Below are positions 48,078 to 58,536 of a stretch of 64,000 nt of DNA, in pieces (position 1 is the first letter of the stretch; every line of letters begins with the position of its first letter). The stretch comes from Endozoicomonas sp. SCSIO W0465 (lineage in GTDB: Bacteria; Pseudomonadota; Gammaproteobacteria; Pseudomonadales; Endozoicomonadaceae). The DNA lies in assembly GCF_023716865.1 (NCBI RefSeq), contig NZ_CP092417.1, positions 7,052,501 through 7,116,500 of the forward strand. Direction: 5' to 3'. Under the pieces are notes generated by a model. That model was not told the origin of the DNA, did no database searches, and worked only from the letters and a program-made list of their open reading frames with translations. A program made the translations under genes and the position numbers.

Positions 48078-50420
48078 TTACTTGCGAAGTTGTTTCGCAT
48101 TGGCAAACAAGTCGGCAAAAGTGCCACCTGAGTCCTGCTTCTTGCCACGATTACCTGACTGACTGGCTTTCTGTGGCTTGCTATGACCGGCAGGTTTTTC
48201 AGTTCTGGCTTGCCGTGGTTGCTGGCGAGCTTCTGCTCGCTCTTCAGCCTTATCCGACATCCGCATGGAAAGCCCGACGCGTTTGCGTGCCACGTCCACT
48301 TCCATGACTTTGACCTTGACAATATCGCCGGCTTTGACAACTTCACGGGGATCTTTGACAAAGTTTTCCGATAAGGCAGAGATGTGCACCAATCCGTCCT
48401 GATGGACACCAACATCGACAAACGCACCAAAGTTGGTAACGTTGGTGACCACACCTTCCAACTCCATATTGAGTTTCAGATCGCGGATATCTTCAATCCC
48501 CTCCTTGAACTCTGCTGCTTTGAAGTCCGGGCGTGGGTCACGACCAGGTTTATCAAGCTCACTGATAATGTCAGTAACGGTTGGCAGACCAAAGGTTTCA
48601 TCGGTAAAGTCTGCCGCATTCAGCCCCTTCAGGAAGGCAGAGTCCCCGATCAGAGCCCGCACATCCCGGCTGGACTGATTGGCAATCTTCTCAACCACAG
48701 GATACGCCTCAGGATGGACGGCGGAACTGTCCAGAGGGTTATCACCATTCATCACTCTCAGGAAGCCTGCGGCCTGCTCGAAAGTTTTAGCACCAAACCT
48801 GGCAACCTTCTGCAGATCCTGACGACTTCTGAATGCACCATTTTCATTGCGGTAGGCAACGATGTTGTCTGCCAGGGTGCGGTTAAGACCTGATACCCGT
48901 GCCAGCAGAGCACTGGAAGCTGTATTAAGATCAACACCGACCGCGTTTACACAGTCCTCAACCACTGCTTCCAGAGAGCGAGACAGATTGATCTGGCTGA
49001 CATCGTGCTGATACTGACCAACACCAATGGACTTTGGCTCAATCTTGACCAGTTCTGCCAGAGGGTCCTGCAAACGTCGGGCGATGGATACTGCCCCACG
49101 GATAGAAACATCCAGATCCGGAAACTCCCGGGCGGCCAGCTCGGATGCCGAGTACACAGATGCTCCCGCTTCGCTGACAACAATTTTTGTCAGGCCGAGT
49201 TTTGGGTAACTGCGCATCAATTCGGCAGCCAGTCGATCGGTTTCACGGGATGCCGTTCCGTTACCGATACTGACCAGCTCAACCTGATGGGTCAGGCAGA
49301 GGGTAGCCAAAGTACCAAGTGCTTCCTTCCACTTTTTCTGGGGAGCATGTGGATAGATGGTCGTATGCTCCACCAGCTTGCCTGTGCCATCAACCACAGC
49401 AACCTTCACCCCGGTTCTCAAACCCGGATCCAGACCAAGTGTTGGCCTGAGGCCTGCTGGCGCAGCCAGCAACAAATCTTTCAGGTTTTTAGCAAAGACC
49501 TTGATGGCTTCCTCTTCAGAGTTTTCGCGAATGCGGGTCATCAGCTCGGTTTCCAATTGAGAAAGCAGCTTAACCCGCCAGGTCCAGCGAACGACATCTT
49601 TCAACCAGTCATCTGCCGCCCGACCTTTCTGCTCAACCTTCCAGAAATCAGCAACCAGCTTCTCACAGGGATGGGTTTCACGACGGTCTTCCGGCTCATT
49701 GGCAAGGCGGATATTAGCCTGCAATACCCCTTCATTTCGTCCACGGAAGATGGCCAGCGCCCGATGGGAAGGAACACTTTTCAGTGGCTCATCATGCTCA
49801 AAGTAATCGCGGAACTTGGCGCCTTCCTCTTCTTTGCCTTCAACGCCACGACTGCTCAGGATACCGTCATTCCAGAGCAGCTCACGCAGCTGACCCAGTA
49901 GCTCAGCATCCTCGCTAAAACGTTCCATCAGGATATAACGGGCACCTTCCAGAGCAGCCTTGGTATCCTCTACGCCCTTATCGGCATCCACAAAAGCGGC
50001 GGCTTCAACGTCAGGATCTTTTTCTGGCATAGTGAAGAGCGTGTCTGCCAGAGGCTCCAGACCCGCCTCACGGGCAATCTGGGCCTTGGTGCGGCGCTTG
50101 GGCTTATAGGGAAGGTAGAGGTCTTCCAGGCGGGTTTTGGTATCGGCAGAGCGGATATCTTTTTCCAGTTCAGGCGTCAGTTTATCCTGCTCCGAAATGC
50201 TCTTCAGAATGGCTTCACGGCGATCTTCCAGCTCTCGCAGGTAACGGAGACGTTCTTCCAACGTTCTCAGCTGAGTATCGTCCAGACCTCCGGTGACCTC
50301 TTTTCGATAACGGGCAATGAAAGGAACCGTGGATCCATCATCAAGCAGCTGAACAGCACTGGTGACCTGCTCGGGCCTGGCACCCAACTCTTCAGCTATT
50401 CGCTGGGAGATACTCTGCAT
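48078..50420 (-). CDS. tex: Transcription accessory protein Tex
   Basis: 780 residues from the ATG at 50420. Helical N-terminal Tex domain (RIAEELGARPEQV, PFIARYRKEVTGGLDD), YqgF/RNase H-like core (LGLDPGLRTGVKVAVVD), helix-hairpin-helix part (DCVNAVGVDLNTASSALLAR), and the S1 RNA-binding domain (GVVTNVTNFGAFVDVGVHQD) near residue 655-725. A basic Gln/Lys-rich tail ends the protein. Confidence 0.95.
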   Translation of the reverse strand: MQSISQRIAEELGARPEQVTSAVQLLDDGSTVPFIARYRKEVTGGLDDTQLRTLEERLRYLRELEDRREAILKSISEQDKLTPELEKDIRSADTKTRLEDLYLPYKPKRRTKAQIAREAGLEPLADTLFTMPEKDPDVEAAAFVDADKGVEDTKAALEGARYILMERFSEDAELLGQLRELLWNDGILSSRGVEGKEEEGAKFRDYFEHDEPLKSVPSHRALAIFRGRNEGVLQANIRLANEPEDRRETHPCEKLVADFWKVEQKGRAADDWLKDVVRWTWRVKLLSQLETELMTRIRENSEEEAIKVFAKNLKDLLLAAPAGLRPTLGLDPGLRTGVKVAVVDGTGKLVEHTTIYPHAPQKKWKEALGTLATLCLTHQVELVSIGNGTASRETDRLAAELMRSYPKLGLTKIVVSEAGASVYSASELAAREFPDLDVSIRGAVSIARRLQDPLAELVKIEPKSIGVGQYQHDVSQINLSRSLEAVVEDCVNAVGVDLNTASSALLARVSGLNRTLADNIVAYRNENGAFRSRQDLQKVARFGAKTFEQAAGFLRVMNGDNPLDSSAVHPEAYPVVEKIANQSSRDVRALIGDSAFLKGLNAADFTDETFGLPTVTDIISELDKPGRDPRPDFKAAEFKEGIEDIRDLKLNMELEGVVTNVTNFGAFVDVGVHQDGLVHISALSENFVKDPREVVKAGDIVKVKVMEVDVARKRVGLSMRMSDKAEERAEARQQPRQARTEKPAGHSKPQKASQSGNRGKKQDSGGTFADLFANAKQLRK

Positions 50421-51088
50421 AAAACACACTCATCAAGGGAATCAAAACAATAGGACAGTTTCCAGACAATGTTCAGAAACAGCACCGCTTCTGCATCCAG
50501 TCGGCATTTATGTCTATCCTGACCTGCAAACTCAAGCCATAAAGACACACTAATGACCAGAGAAAACCGGGAATTATAACGAAATTATATTTCGATAGTC
50601 AGCACTGCTTTAACTTGCTGTAAAACCGATGTTTTTTTAAGTCTTTTTCTGATTTACAAAAATATTACAACACTTTTTTACAACAATTCACGTCGCTCAA
50701 CTTCTTAAAGCGAAAGAACAGCATTATCTGCGGTCATATATTAACACGCTTTCAGGCTTATTTACTCAACGGCAAACGCCCCTCAAGCAACACCCACAAC
50801 CAATAGAATCGGGATTGTTCACCAGCTTACTTTTCTGCCTAGTAGTACTCACTGGCTATCACTTCAGGACTGAAGATTTCATTCTTGATGGACGAATTGC
50901 CAGCCAGTGACTTGGAGTGGGTATGTCACCGCATCGCTTTACCATGATCTTGATGGCCGTGACACGATCTTTCATCCTGACACCATTCTCATCATTAGCA
51001 GGTAGCGATGGTTTTTATTGGCTCTGATTATCCAGCCAAGGCCTGGGTGTTATTTCAGGTCAAACGGTGTAGTTTGCCTTTAGGCTAG
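50421..51088. other. Non-coding stretch between tex and the IS1182 element
   Basis: AT-rich tex upstream region to about 50720, then unrecognised DNA without a credible gene. It may include decayed mobile DNA but I cannot support that. Confidence 0.4.
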
Positions 51089-52802
51089 GAGGCTGTCCGA
51101 GAATAGCCTGATTAAGTATAATCAGGCATCTTCTGCCCACTTTGTTGTTGCCGAAACGGATGTCATCAATCAAATTCAAAGATAACCCTGCTGATTTTGA
51201 CCAGCACCTGATGTTCCCATCGAACATCTTCGACCTGCTGCCACCAGATCATGATTGCTTCGTTTTTGAAGATATCTTCAAGCATATCGACACCTCTGAA
51301 GTGGAAAAGCAGTATCACCATCTTGGCCAGAATGCCTACCACCCACGACTGATTATATCGATCCTGATCTATGCCTATAGCCATGGTGTGTTCAGCTCCA
51401 GGGAGATTGAACGGCGCTGCAATCAGGACTTGGCTTTCATGTATATCGCCAAACAGCACTGCCCAAATTTCCGGGTGCTCAGTGACTTTCGTAAAAACCA
51501 GGCCACCTTTTTTAAAAGCAGTTTCAAACAGAGCGTGCTGCTCGCCCGGGAACTACAGATGGCCTCGCTGGGCCACATCGCTCTTGATGGTTCCAAATTC
51601 AAAGCCGACTCATCAAAGCATAAGGCCATGAGCTACGCACGACTTAAGGCCAAAGAAGCTGAATTAATGGCTGAAGTTGAGGCCCTGATTAAAAAAGCCG
51701 AAACCAGTGACAGTGAAGAGGACGATGCTTATCAGCAGGAGACTGGCTACAGCATTCCTGAAGACTTGCAATTCAAGCAGGAACGGTTAGAGAAAATCCA
51801 GGAGGCCAAAAAAGCGCTTGAAGAACGGGAACAGGCCCTGAATCCCGATAAGCCGATAGACGACAAAAAGCAAATCAGCTTTGCTGATCATGATGCCAGG
51901 ATCATGGGTAAAAAAGGCAGTGGCTATCAGTACAGTTATAACGCCCAGATCAGCGTCGACAGCGATAATGGTATCATTGTTGGCCAGCACATCAGCCAGC
52001 ATGCCAATGACAAGCAGGAAGTAAAGCCTGCACTTGAAGCCATTGCAGAAGCAACAGATAACGCGTCCATTGGCAAAATGAGTGAGGATAATGGCTATTA
52101 CTCAGGGCCCAACCTGCAAGCGTTTGATGATGCGAACATTGACGCTTACATGGCTACGGATCGACAGGAGAAGCCTGCAACAGAGGGACTGGAAGACTCT
52201 GACAGAAAGTTTGTCAAAGCGGATTTTATTTACCATGAAGCAGACGACAGCTTTACCTGCCCTGCCGGTGAGAAGCTGATTTATAACACGGCTAGCAAAG
52301 CAAAACACAAAAGCTACCGCGTCAGTAAAGATATCTGCCGGGATTGCCCGTTACGTAAAAGGTGCAGTGGTGACAACAAAGACCCGGGGAAAGTGATTCG
52401 CACAGACCGCCACGAAGCCATACGCCAGGCGATGAACCGCAAAATGGAAACCAAAGAGGCCAAAGCGGTTTATGAGCGTCGCAAGGTGATTGCGGAACCG
52501 CCTTTTGGCCAAATCAAGAACTCAGGATTCAGAGGGTTCAGTGTCCGGGGTAAGGAAAAAGTGGCTGGAGAATTTTCACTGGTCTGCAGTGCTTATAATT
52601 TCAAAAAAATTGTCAAATCGGTTTCAACGGGATCAATCCGTCTTGAAGAAGCAAAAAGGCTTAAAATGGCAGCATAAAGGCAAGCAAAAGGGTAAAAAAC
52701 GCAATTTTTACCCCAAAACAGGCTAAATTTAGGTCAATATTTGATCAGCCAAGAAAATGCTGAAGCTTTCGTTTTTTCAATAGCTAGTTCTCGGACAGCC
52801 TC
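51089..52802 (+). mobile_element. IS1182-family element
   Basis: 1,714 bp. Ends GAGGCTGTCCGAGAA and perfect inverse; the palindromic target CTAG is duplicated at 51085-51088 and 52803-52806. Confidence 0.9.
51160..52677 (+). CDS. IS1182-family transposase
   Basis: About 505 residues from MSSIKFKDNPADF. YHPRLIISILIYAYSHGVFS and NFRVLSDFRKNQATFF are the N-terminal block; Asp in LGHIALDGSKFKADSSKHK; IGKMSEDNGYYSG; cysteines of the DICRDCPLRKRCSG finger; C-terminal RRKVIAEPPFGQIKNSGFR with the catalytic Glu. Frame intact. Confidence 0.92.
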   Translation: MSSIKFKDNPADFDQHLMFPSNIFDLLPPDHDCFVFEDIFKHIDTSEVEKQYHHLGQNAYHPRLIISILIYAYSHGVFSSREIERRCNQDLAFMYIAKQHCPNFRVLSDFRKNQATFFKSSFKQSVLLARELQMASLGHIALDGSKFKADSSKHKAMSYARLKAKEAELMAEVEALIKKAETSDSEEDDAYQQETGYSIPEDLQFKQERLEKIQEAKKALEEREQALNPDKPIDDKKQISFADHDARIMGKKGSGYQYSYNAQISVDSDNGIIVGQHISQHANDKQEVKPALEAIAEATDNASIGKMSEDNGYYSGPNLQAFDDANIDAYMATDRQEKPATEGLEDSDRKFVKADFIYHEADDSFTCPAGEKLIYNTASKAKHKSYRVSKDICRDCPLRKRCSGDNKDPGKVIRTDRHEAIRQAMNRKMETKEAKAVYERRKVIAEPPFGQIKNSGFRGFSVRGKEKVAGEFSLVCSAYNFKKIVKSVSTGSIRLEEAKRLKMAA

Positions 52803-53218
52803 CTAGGTCAGCAATTTCTCTGCTACGAATCTCTGGATTTATTTCTCTTCATTTTATCTTCCCTGATTCAAAAGCCTGTAACGCAGGCCAGTCGGCCAGA
52901 TCACCGGGTCATTTTATGGCCATATCCGGCAACCCAACATCGACCTATCCATCTCATAGGCATGGATCATCAGACATTCCCAAGGAACCGCTCCCGGCTC
53001 TGACTGCGGTTGTTATTAGCCCCACTTTTCCGCTTGGGTCATCGATCGAGGTTTTACCTTATCACGGTGCACGGGCTTTATCTCCGTGTTTTTCCCCGCC
53101 CGGCCAACGGGTCACAACGGCTGAGCACGCCAGGGGCAGTCACTGGATCGATGGGCTGAAACCACAGGGTGTATAATACGCTACCATACTGTCCACTCAC
53201 GGCGATAAGCTCACCAAT
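52803..53218. other. Non-coding stretch
   Basis: GC-richer than the IS flanks, with short open frames that look accidental. Contains the promoter side of the gene at 53219. Nothing else recognised. Confidence 0.4.
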
Positions 53219-53542
53219 ATGCACTCGATCCCTGAACGTGACTGGAAAGTCGTCAAACAACTGCACCCGGTTCTATTGCAGCGTTACTGCCAGCAGGTTT
53301 TTCAAGAGGTTCATGCACTAACCGAAGAAGATGACTGTGACTACCATGATGCCTATCAACCACTTTATGACCTGGTGCATAACCGGAATAAGGCAATGAG
53401 GGATCTTTTCGATGGCCTGACCCGAAGCAAGGCCACCCTGATGGTACTGGCGTGGAAAAATAACAAGCTGATGACTGATGAAGAGTTCGAGCGATTCAGT
53501 GAAGCGACTCAGGCCCTGGTGAACCATATCCACCCGCTGTAA
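53219..53542 (+). CDS. Conserved-looking hypothetical protein
   Basis: 107 residues, helical and acidic (HSIPERDWKVVKQLHPVLL, LYDLVHNRNKAMRDLFDGL). No known motif. Convergent with the minus-strand cluster 53605-55582. Confidence 0.65.
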   Translation: MHSIPERDWKVVKQLHPVLLQRYCQQVFQEVHALTEEDDCDYHDAYQPLYDLVHNRNKAMRDLFDGLTRSKATLMVLAWKNNKLMTDEEFERFSEATQALVNHIHPL

Positions 53543-53604
53543 AAGCACTGCAAAAAGCAGCCGGAAATAATGACGGCTACCGCTAAAGCCCGCTCCCCGG
53601 GCGC

Positions 53605-54156
53605 TTATGCCTCGAGCGTTCCGGCCTCCATAGCCATCATCCTGGCTGCCTGTATAGCCAGAAAATCTTTTTGCCTCATCGGCGTGCTGACTATACGCAG
53701 ATTCATGACATTGTCTTGTGTAAACTCCAGGCGAAAGTCCATGATAAACCGACGGTCTTCGGCAAACTTCGTGCGCCGTTGCTCAATGATGCCCGAGAGC
53801 TTGTTGGCGAGGATCCCATCTGGGTCATCAAAACACTCGTCCAGTTTTCGCTCGATCAAAAAGTCCCATAAGAAATCCTCCCACTCATCATCACAGGTGC
53901 CTATGTTCCAGCAACAACAGACCAGTTCGTGAATATCATCAACACCGTCCTGATCCCAGCTGGAATTGTAAAGGGGATCGGCAAAATCGGAAATATGATC
54001 CGAAATTTTGGAAAGGCCGAGGTTTTCCGAAGTATCGACAACGCCATTATTCTGTATATTATCGATCGCGCGGCTGGATACCCTGTTCAGTTTTTTGTAC
54101 AATTTTTTCCGCTGACGTTCCTGCTCACGGCGCTGCTTGCGCGTCATTGATGTCAA
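53605..54156 (-). CDS. Hypothetical acidic protein
   Basis: 183 residues. A strongly basic start (TRKQRREQERQRKKLYKKL) is followed by an acidic body with DIHELVCCCWNIGTCDDEWE. Not recognised. Last gene of a four-gene minus-strand group. Confidence 0.6.
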   Translation of the reverse strand: MTSMTRKQRREQERQRKKLYKKLNRVSSRAIDNIQNNGVVDTSENLGLSKISDHISDFADPLYNSSWDQDGVDDIHELVCCCWNIGTCDDEWEDFLWDFLIERKLDECFDDPDGILANKLSGIIEQRRTKFAEDRRFIMDFRLEFTQDNVMNLRIVSTPMRQKDFLAIQAARMMAMEAGTLEA

Positions 54157-54241
54157 TGTAAATGCCCTCTGCGGTATTCTCGGCCAGACTCCCAGGTACT
54201 TGCCGGATGATCAGTCGTGGTGGGCGTGAATCAGGCCAGAT

Positions 54242-54577
54242 TCACTGACTTTCATAAACAGCGCCCTGTGCTCTTTGGCCAACACCTTCAACCTGCGTTT
54301 TTTTGTGCGGTTTAACCCGTGCAACCGCTAAAGCAATGTCAGCCAGTCCGGCGACACGAAGGTTCGTCGAGAGCTTCAGTTTATGCAGACGCGCTATATT
54401 CTTCCCGGAAATGTTTGACTGACTCATAAAACCAACGATTTCATTTTCCTGGTCGATTGCACATCGCTCTTCTTCGGGTTTCCGCGAGCACGCTTTGCAG
54501 ATATGGTGCTTATGCCCTTTGCCAGAAAACTGCTCATTTGGCTTGCTACAGGCACACACCCTGCAGAAGTGTCCCAT
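54242..54577 (-). CDS. Small zinc-ribbon-like hypothetical protein
   Basis: 111 residues. Cys5-x2-Cys8-x-Cys10 and later HHICKACSRKPEEERC make a likely zinc site. The remainder is helical and basic. Not recognised. Confidence 0.6.
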   Translation of the reverse strand: MGHFCRVCACSKPNEQFSGKGHKHHICKACSRKPEEERCAIDQENEIVGFMSQSNISGKNIARLHKLKLSTNLRVAGLADIALAVARVKPHKKTQVEGVGQRAQGAVYESQ

Positions 54578-54605
54578 TAGTTAGAACCTCTTAAGTTAGA
54601 ACCTC

Positions 54606-55217
54606 TTAATCTGTTTTTTCCATCAATGGTTGCAATAACCCACGAGACTCGTTGAGTAATAATCTTCGCTCAGCAACGTCTTTCGTGGTTAACAACTCAT
54701 GGGAAATTTCGAGGTACCGTTTTCTGATACGGCGAAACTCCAGTGAGCCATACGCCTCAGCCATCCACTCCCGCTCGTCATCCGTGATGGCGTGACTGAC
54801 CGCTTCTGGCAAGTCATCAATATAATCCAGATTCTGGAAGTTGGATGCATGCCAGATATCGTATTCCTGGTCCAGGGGCTGGCCCATGACGTAAGGAATC
54901 AGATAAAGGTTATCCAGCATCAGCTTCGCCAGCCTGTAGCGCGCTTCCACTGGCTTGTTCATTCTCAGCAAGGAAAGAGACCAGCACAGTTGCTGGATCG
55001 GTTCGCCCGCATCATCAGGGAATTCTTCCTGGTACCAGGTAAAATAGCTCTCAGACTTCTTCAAATCGTTCAGGAGAAAATACAGGCTGAACAGCACGTA
55101 CCACTTACCGCTGCCATCATTGATAAAGTGATGCGTTTTTTTCTCTTTATTGAGTGCCGTTCGATAGCTGGAAATTCTCGCTTTCAGCTTTTTTTCAGTT
55201 TCCGGAAAGATAAACAT
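54606..55217 (-). CDS. Hypothetical helical-repeat protein
   Basis: About 203 residues from MFIFPETEKKLKARI; 20 further codons upstream are open. Helix pairs such as WYVLFSLYFLLNDLKKSESY and VEARYRLAKLMLDNLYLI resemble TPR-type repeats. No family named. Confidence 0.6.
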   Translation of the reverse strand: MFIFPETEKKLKARISSYRTALNKEKKTHHFINDGSGKWYVLFSLYFLLNDLKKSESYFTWYQEEFPDDAGEPIQQLCWSLSLLRMNKPVEARYRLAKLMLDNLYLIPYVMGQPLDQEYDIWHASNFQNLDYIDDLPEAVSHAITDDEREWMAEAYGSLEFRRIRKRYLEISHELLTTKDVAERRLLLNESRGLLQPLMEKTD

Positions 55218-55273
55218 ATAAACTTTCAGACGGTGATTCACAAGGAGCGCTGGTAGCTGACCGCTACTGGAGA

Positions 55274-55582
55274 TCACTCAGGCATCATTTCCTGTTCATA
55301 AATGCTGTCAAAGGTTTCCAGCCCCTCATCAATAGCGGGATCATCCTCATCGCCACTGGCTATCCAGGCCTGCATATACAGCTCGCGGGCGTACTCATAC
55401 AGTGCCTGCTGAACTTGCCGCTGACTCAACGGGTCTGCCATTGTAGAAACGACACCATTAATCACCGTTTTCAGCATGGGAATGTACTGGGCATCATCTT
55501 CACACTCGTTCTCATTGCGGTGATGCAATCCAAGGATAACGGCTTTGCCAATGGTCGTGGCGGTTTCGGTCTGGATAGACAT
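55274..55582 (-). CDS. Hypothetical acidic protein
   Basis: 102 residues, acidic and helical (QVQQALYEYARELYMQAWIA). First gene of the minus-strand group that runs to 53605; spacing of 56, 28 and 85 bases between members suggests one transcript. Confidence 0.6.
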   Translation of the reverse strand: MSIQTETATTIGKAVILGLHHRNENECEDDAQYIPMLKTVINGVVSTMADPLSQRQVQQALYEYARELYMQAWIASGDEDDPAIDEGLETFDSIYEQEMMPE

Positions 55583-58536
55583 AGGGTTTCTCTTTAATAA
55601 TTGTCTGCTTGTACAGCGGTCCGATCAAATCGAGGGAATTGATAAACCCAAAGGATCTCAAGTTGCTACGCAGCGATATAAGAGCGAAGCCCCGGGACCT
55701 TAGATTAACTAAGTAGTGCCTGTCAGAAAACCCTTCAGCCCTTGAAATGAAAGCCCTGTAGCCAAATATATTGCACGAAGATTATTCCAAACAGGCTACT
55801 CTAACGGTTTTTATGCGTCAGACCATCAACCTACAAATGCAGTTGGGAGAAGTTGATATCTCCGCCCTTTCATTCAATTGCAAATCCCGAGATGACATTC
55901 CCCGACTGCTCCGGAGCCTACAGCATATCTGGGTAACACCTGATCTGAGGGCAAGAGTATTTCAGGCACTTGAAGGGATGATTCCTGCCGATCGCAACAA
56001 TGGTCGTCCCGGCATGGAGCTCTGGAAAATCCTGGTCTTCGGCTCTCTGCGCCTTGTAACGAATTGTGACTATGACCGCCTTCAGGAACTGGCCAACGAA
56101 CACGGTACTTTACGAAAGATGCTCGGCCATGGACCATACTGTACACACGCTTATCATATACAGACATTGCAGGATAATATCAGCCTGTTCACGCCTGAGA
56201 TACTGGATGAGATAAACCAGATCGTGGTGGAAGCCGGTCACCAGCTGGTTAAAAAAAAGATGAACCGCTACACGGCCGTGCCGATTCGTTTGTAGTTAAA
56301 ACGGATGTTCATTTTCCTACTGATATCAGTTTGTTAAGCGACGCCTGTCGAAAGGTGATTGAGTTTGCATCAGCACTGGCAGACCAATATCAGCTTCCTG
56401 GATGGCGGCAACGGGAGTTCCTGAAAAAACAGCATCGAAAACTCTATCACACAGCACGTAACCTGAAGCATTCAAACTCAGAGTGTGAGTCTAAACAGCA
56501 ACTTCGTCAGCATGATATTGAGATCGCACATCTTGAGTACATTAGCTAGTTCTCGTCCAAAAACGCATCAGGCAATCATAATTAGATTGTACGTGCGTTT
56601 TGATATTTCCTGAAATTCCAGAGAGCCGCAAAAACTCTTCCCTTTTTTTCTCTAATCTGGGACGGATATTGGAGAAAAACGCGAAAAGCAGGCAGAAAAC
56701 ATCCTCCCACCATGCTGGAAAGGTACTTTCATGTAGCGTGGAGGTGGCTATCAGGATGGTGCCGGGTGTCTGGCCAGAATCACCAGGTTGTAACAGACCA
56801 CCGATAACCAGCAATGAGAATCAAAACGCTCAGAACCCTTGCAGTGGCAACGTGATAGCCCAAAACATCTCTTTAGCCACGAAATTCCCGCTTCAATACC
56901 TGCCCGGAAGCGAAAGAGCGTTTTATACACATACTGACTTTTAGTCATCTCTTCGACTTCAAGTCCGCGCTTCTATTAAAAGCTACATCGCTGATTCCCA
57001 TGGCCTTGGCTTTTTCCAAATTAGCGCGACACGCGTATCCGCCGTCACCGCTTGTCTGGCGAGGTACACGACCATAAATTTCTTTTTGTCTTTCCATCAT
57101 CGGAATGAATTGGTCCGAATCCGCTGGGTTACCTTCCTCAATAACCAGGTCCAGGATCAATCGACTTTTCCCTGAACCAGGTTCAGTTTATGGCCATACT
57201 GTACTTGCCGCCTGTCTTTTACGATGATATCCGTATGGGGTTCATACAGGCTAACCACTTTTTCCTGGGCTGGCACCTTTTCACCCTTAAAGACCCTGCG
57301 CTCTGTCTGGGAGACTATTGCATCCACCAGGGGTAACAGGTGATCCACATCGGCCTGCCACTTGTCGGCATCATCAGCCAGGAGACACTGCCCCTGCTGA
57401 CGGGCGTTTGCTAGCGTGACAGTAGCTTCGATAAGTACCTTCCGGGATTTTCGGGTCAACTGCAGCAGTTTTTTATAATGCTGATGCCGCTCTTCTTTGC
57501 CAGCGTAGATGCATTTTCTGGCCGCATCTTTTACGGCTCGGTTGTGATGGGTATATTCATAAAGCGGTGTCGCTGTCAGTGTTTGTCCCCGTTCCAGCAG
57601 CCGACAAATTTTTTTAACGGAACTGGCTAAAAGATCACTGTCGCAAGGAGGTTTGATATCCGATTCGGTGACTGTGCTGTCAATAGCCACAGTGCGCCCT
57701 TTTTCAATACCCTGATCTTTAGCGGTCATTAGCTGACAGTTATTAATCCGTTCCCATGCAGCTGTCTCTTGATCACAAATAGCTACCTTGTTCTATCATT
57801 TCTCACTGATAAAACAGGTCATGCTTCCACTTTCTCCTAAACCATGGTCAGAACTAACTTTTGGATGTGCTGATTTGGGCGATACTCGACGTACAAAACG
57901 ACTTGTCAAAGTTGCTGCCGAGCTTTCAGCTCATACCGGTAATTCTTTGTCATCTTCATGCGAAGGTTATACCGCACTGGTAACTGGAGCTTACCGGCTG
58001 ATTGAGAATGAGGCCGTAAAGCCTGAAGCAATAGCTGAGGCAGGCTTTCAGGCAACTGCCAAAATAGCGAGACAGTCTCGCCTACTTCTGGCTCTCGAAG
58101 ATACAACAACCCTGGGTTATAAACATGCTGTCAGATCCGAGCTTGGTGATCTTGGAGGTCCTGAAGGCTCTAAAACCAGAGGATTCCACGTCCACTCTGT
58201 CTTCTTGGTTGATGCGGATACAGAGCGAAGCATTGGGCTTATTGATCAAGAACGATGGGTTAGAGAGGACGTTCAGCGGGGGAAAAAGAACCAACGTCGT
58301 CAGCTACCTTACGAGGGAAAGGAAAGCTTTAAGTGGCAAAGAGCCTCTGAAAACACAGAACAAAGGATGGGGGGTAAAATGCCTGACATCATCAGTGTTT
58401 GCGACCGGGAGGCGGATATATACGAATATATGCACTACAAACTGGATAACCGACAGCGGTTTGTTGTAAGAGCTACACAAAACAGAATCCTGGTGGATGG
58501 CGAACTCTTATTATTTGATTCCTTAGCTCAGGCTGA

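Noticed and set aside
47981..48454. Frame ending in a (MV)n run
   Set aside because: It is the -strand shadow of the tex 3' end running into the ACCATC repeat.
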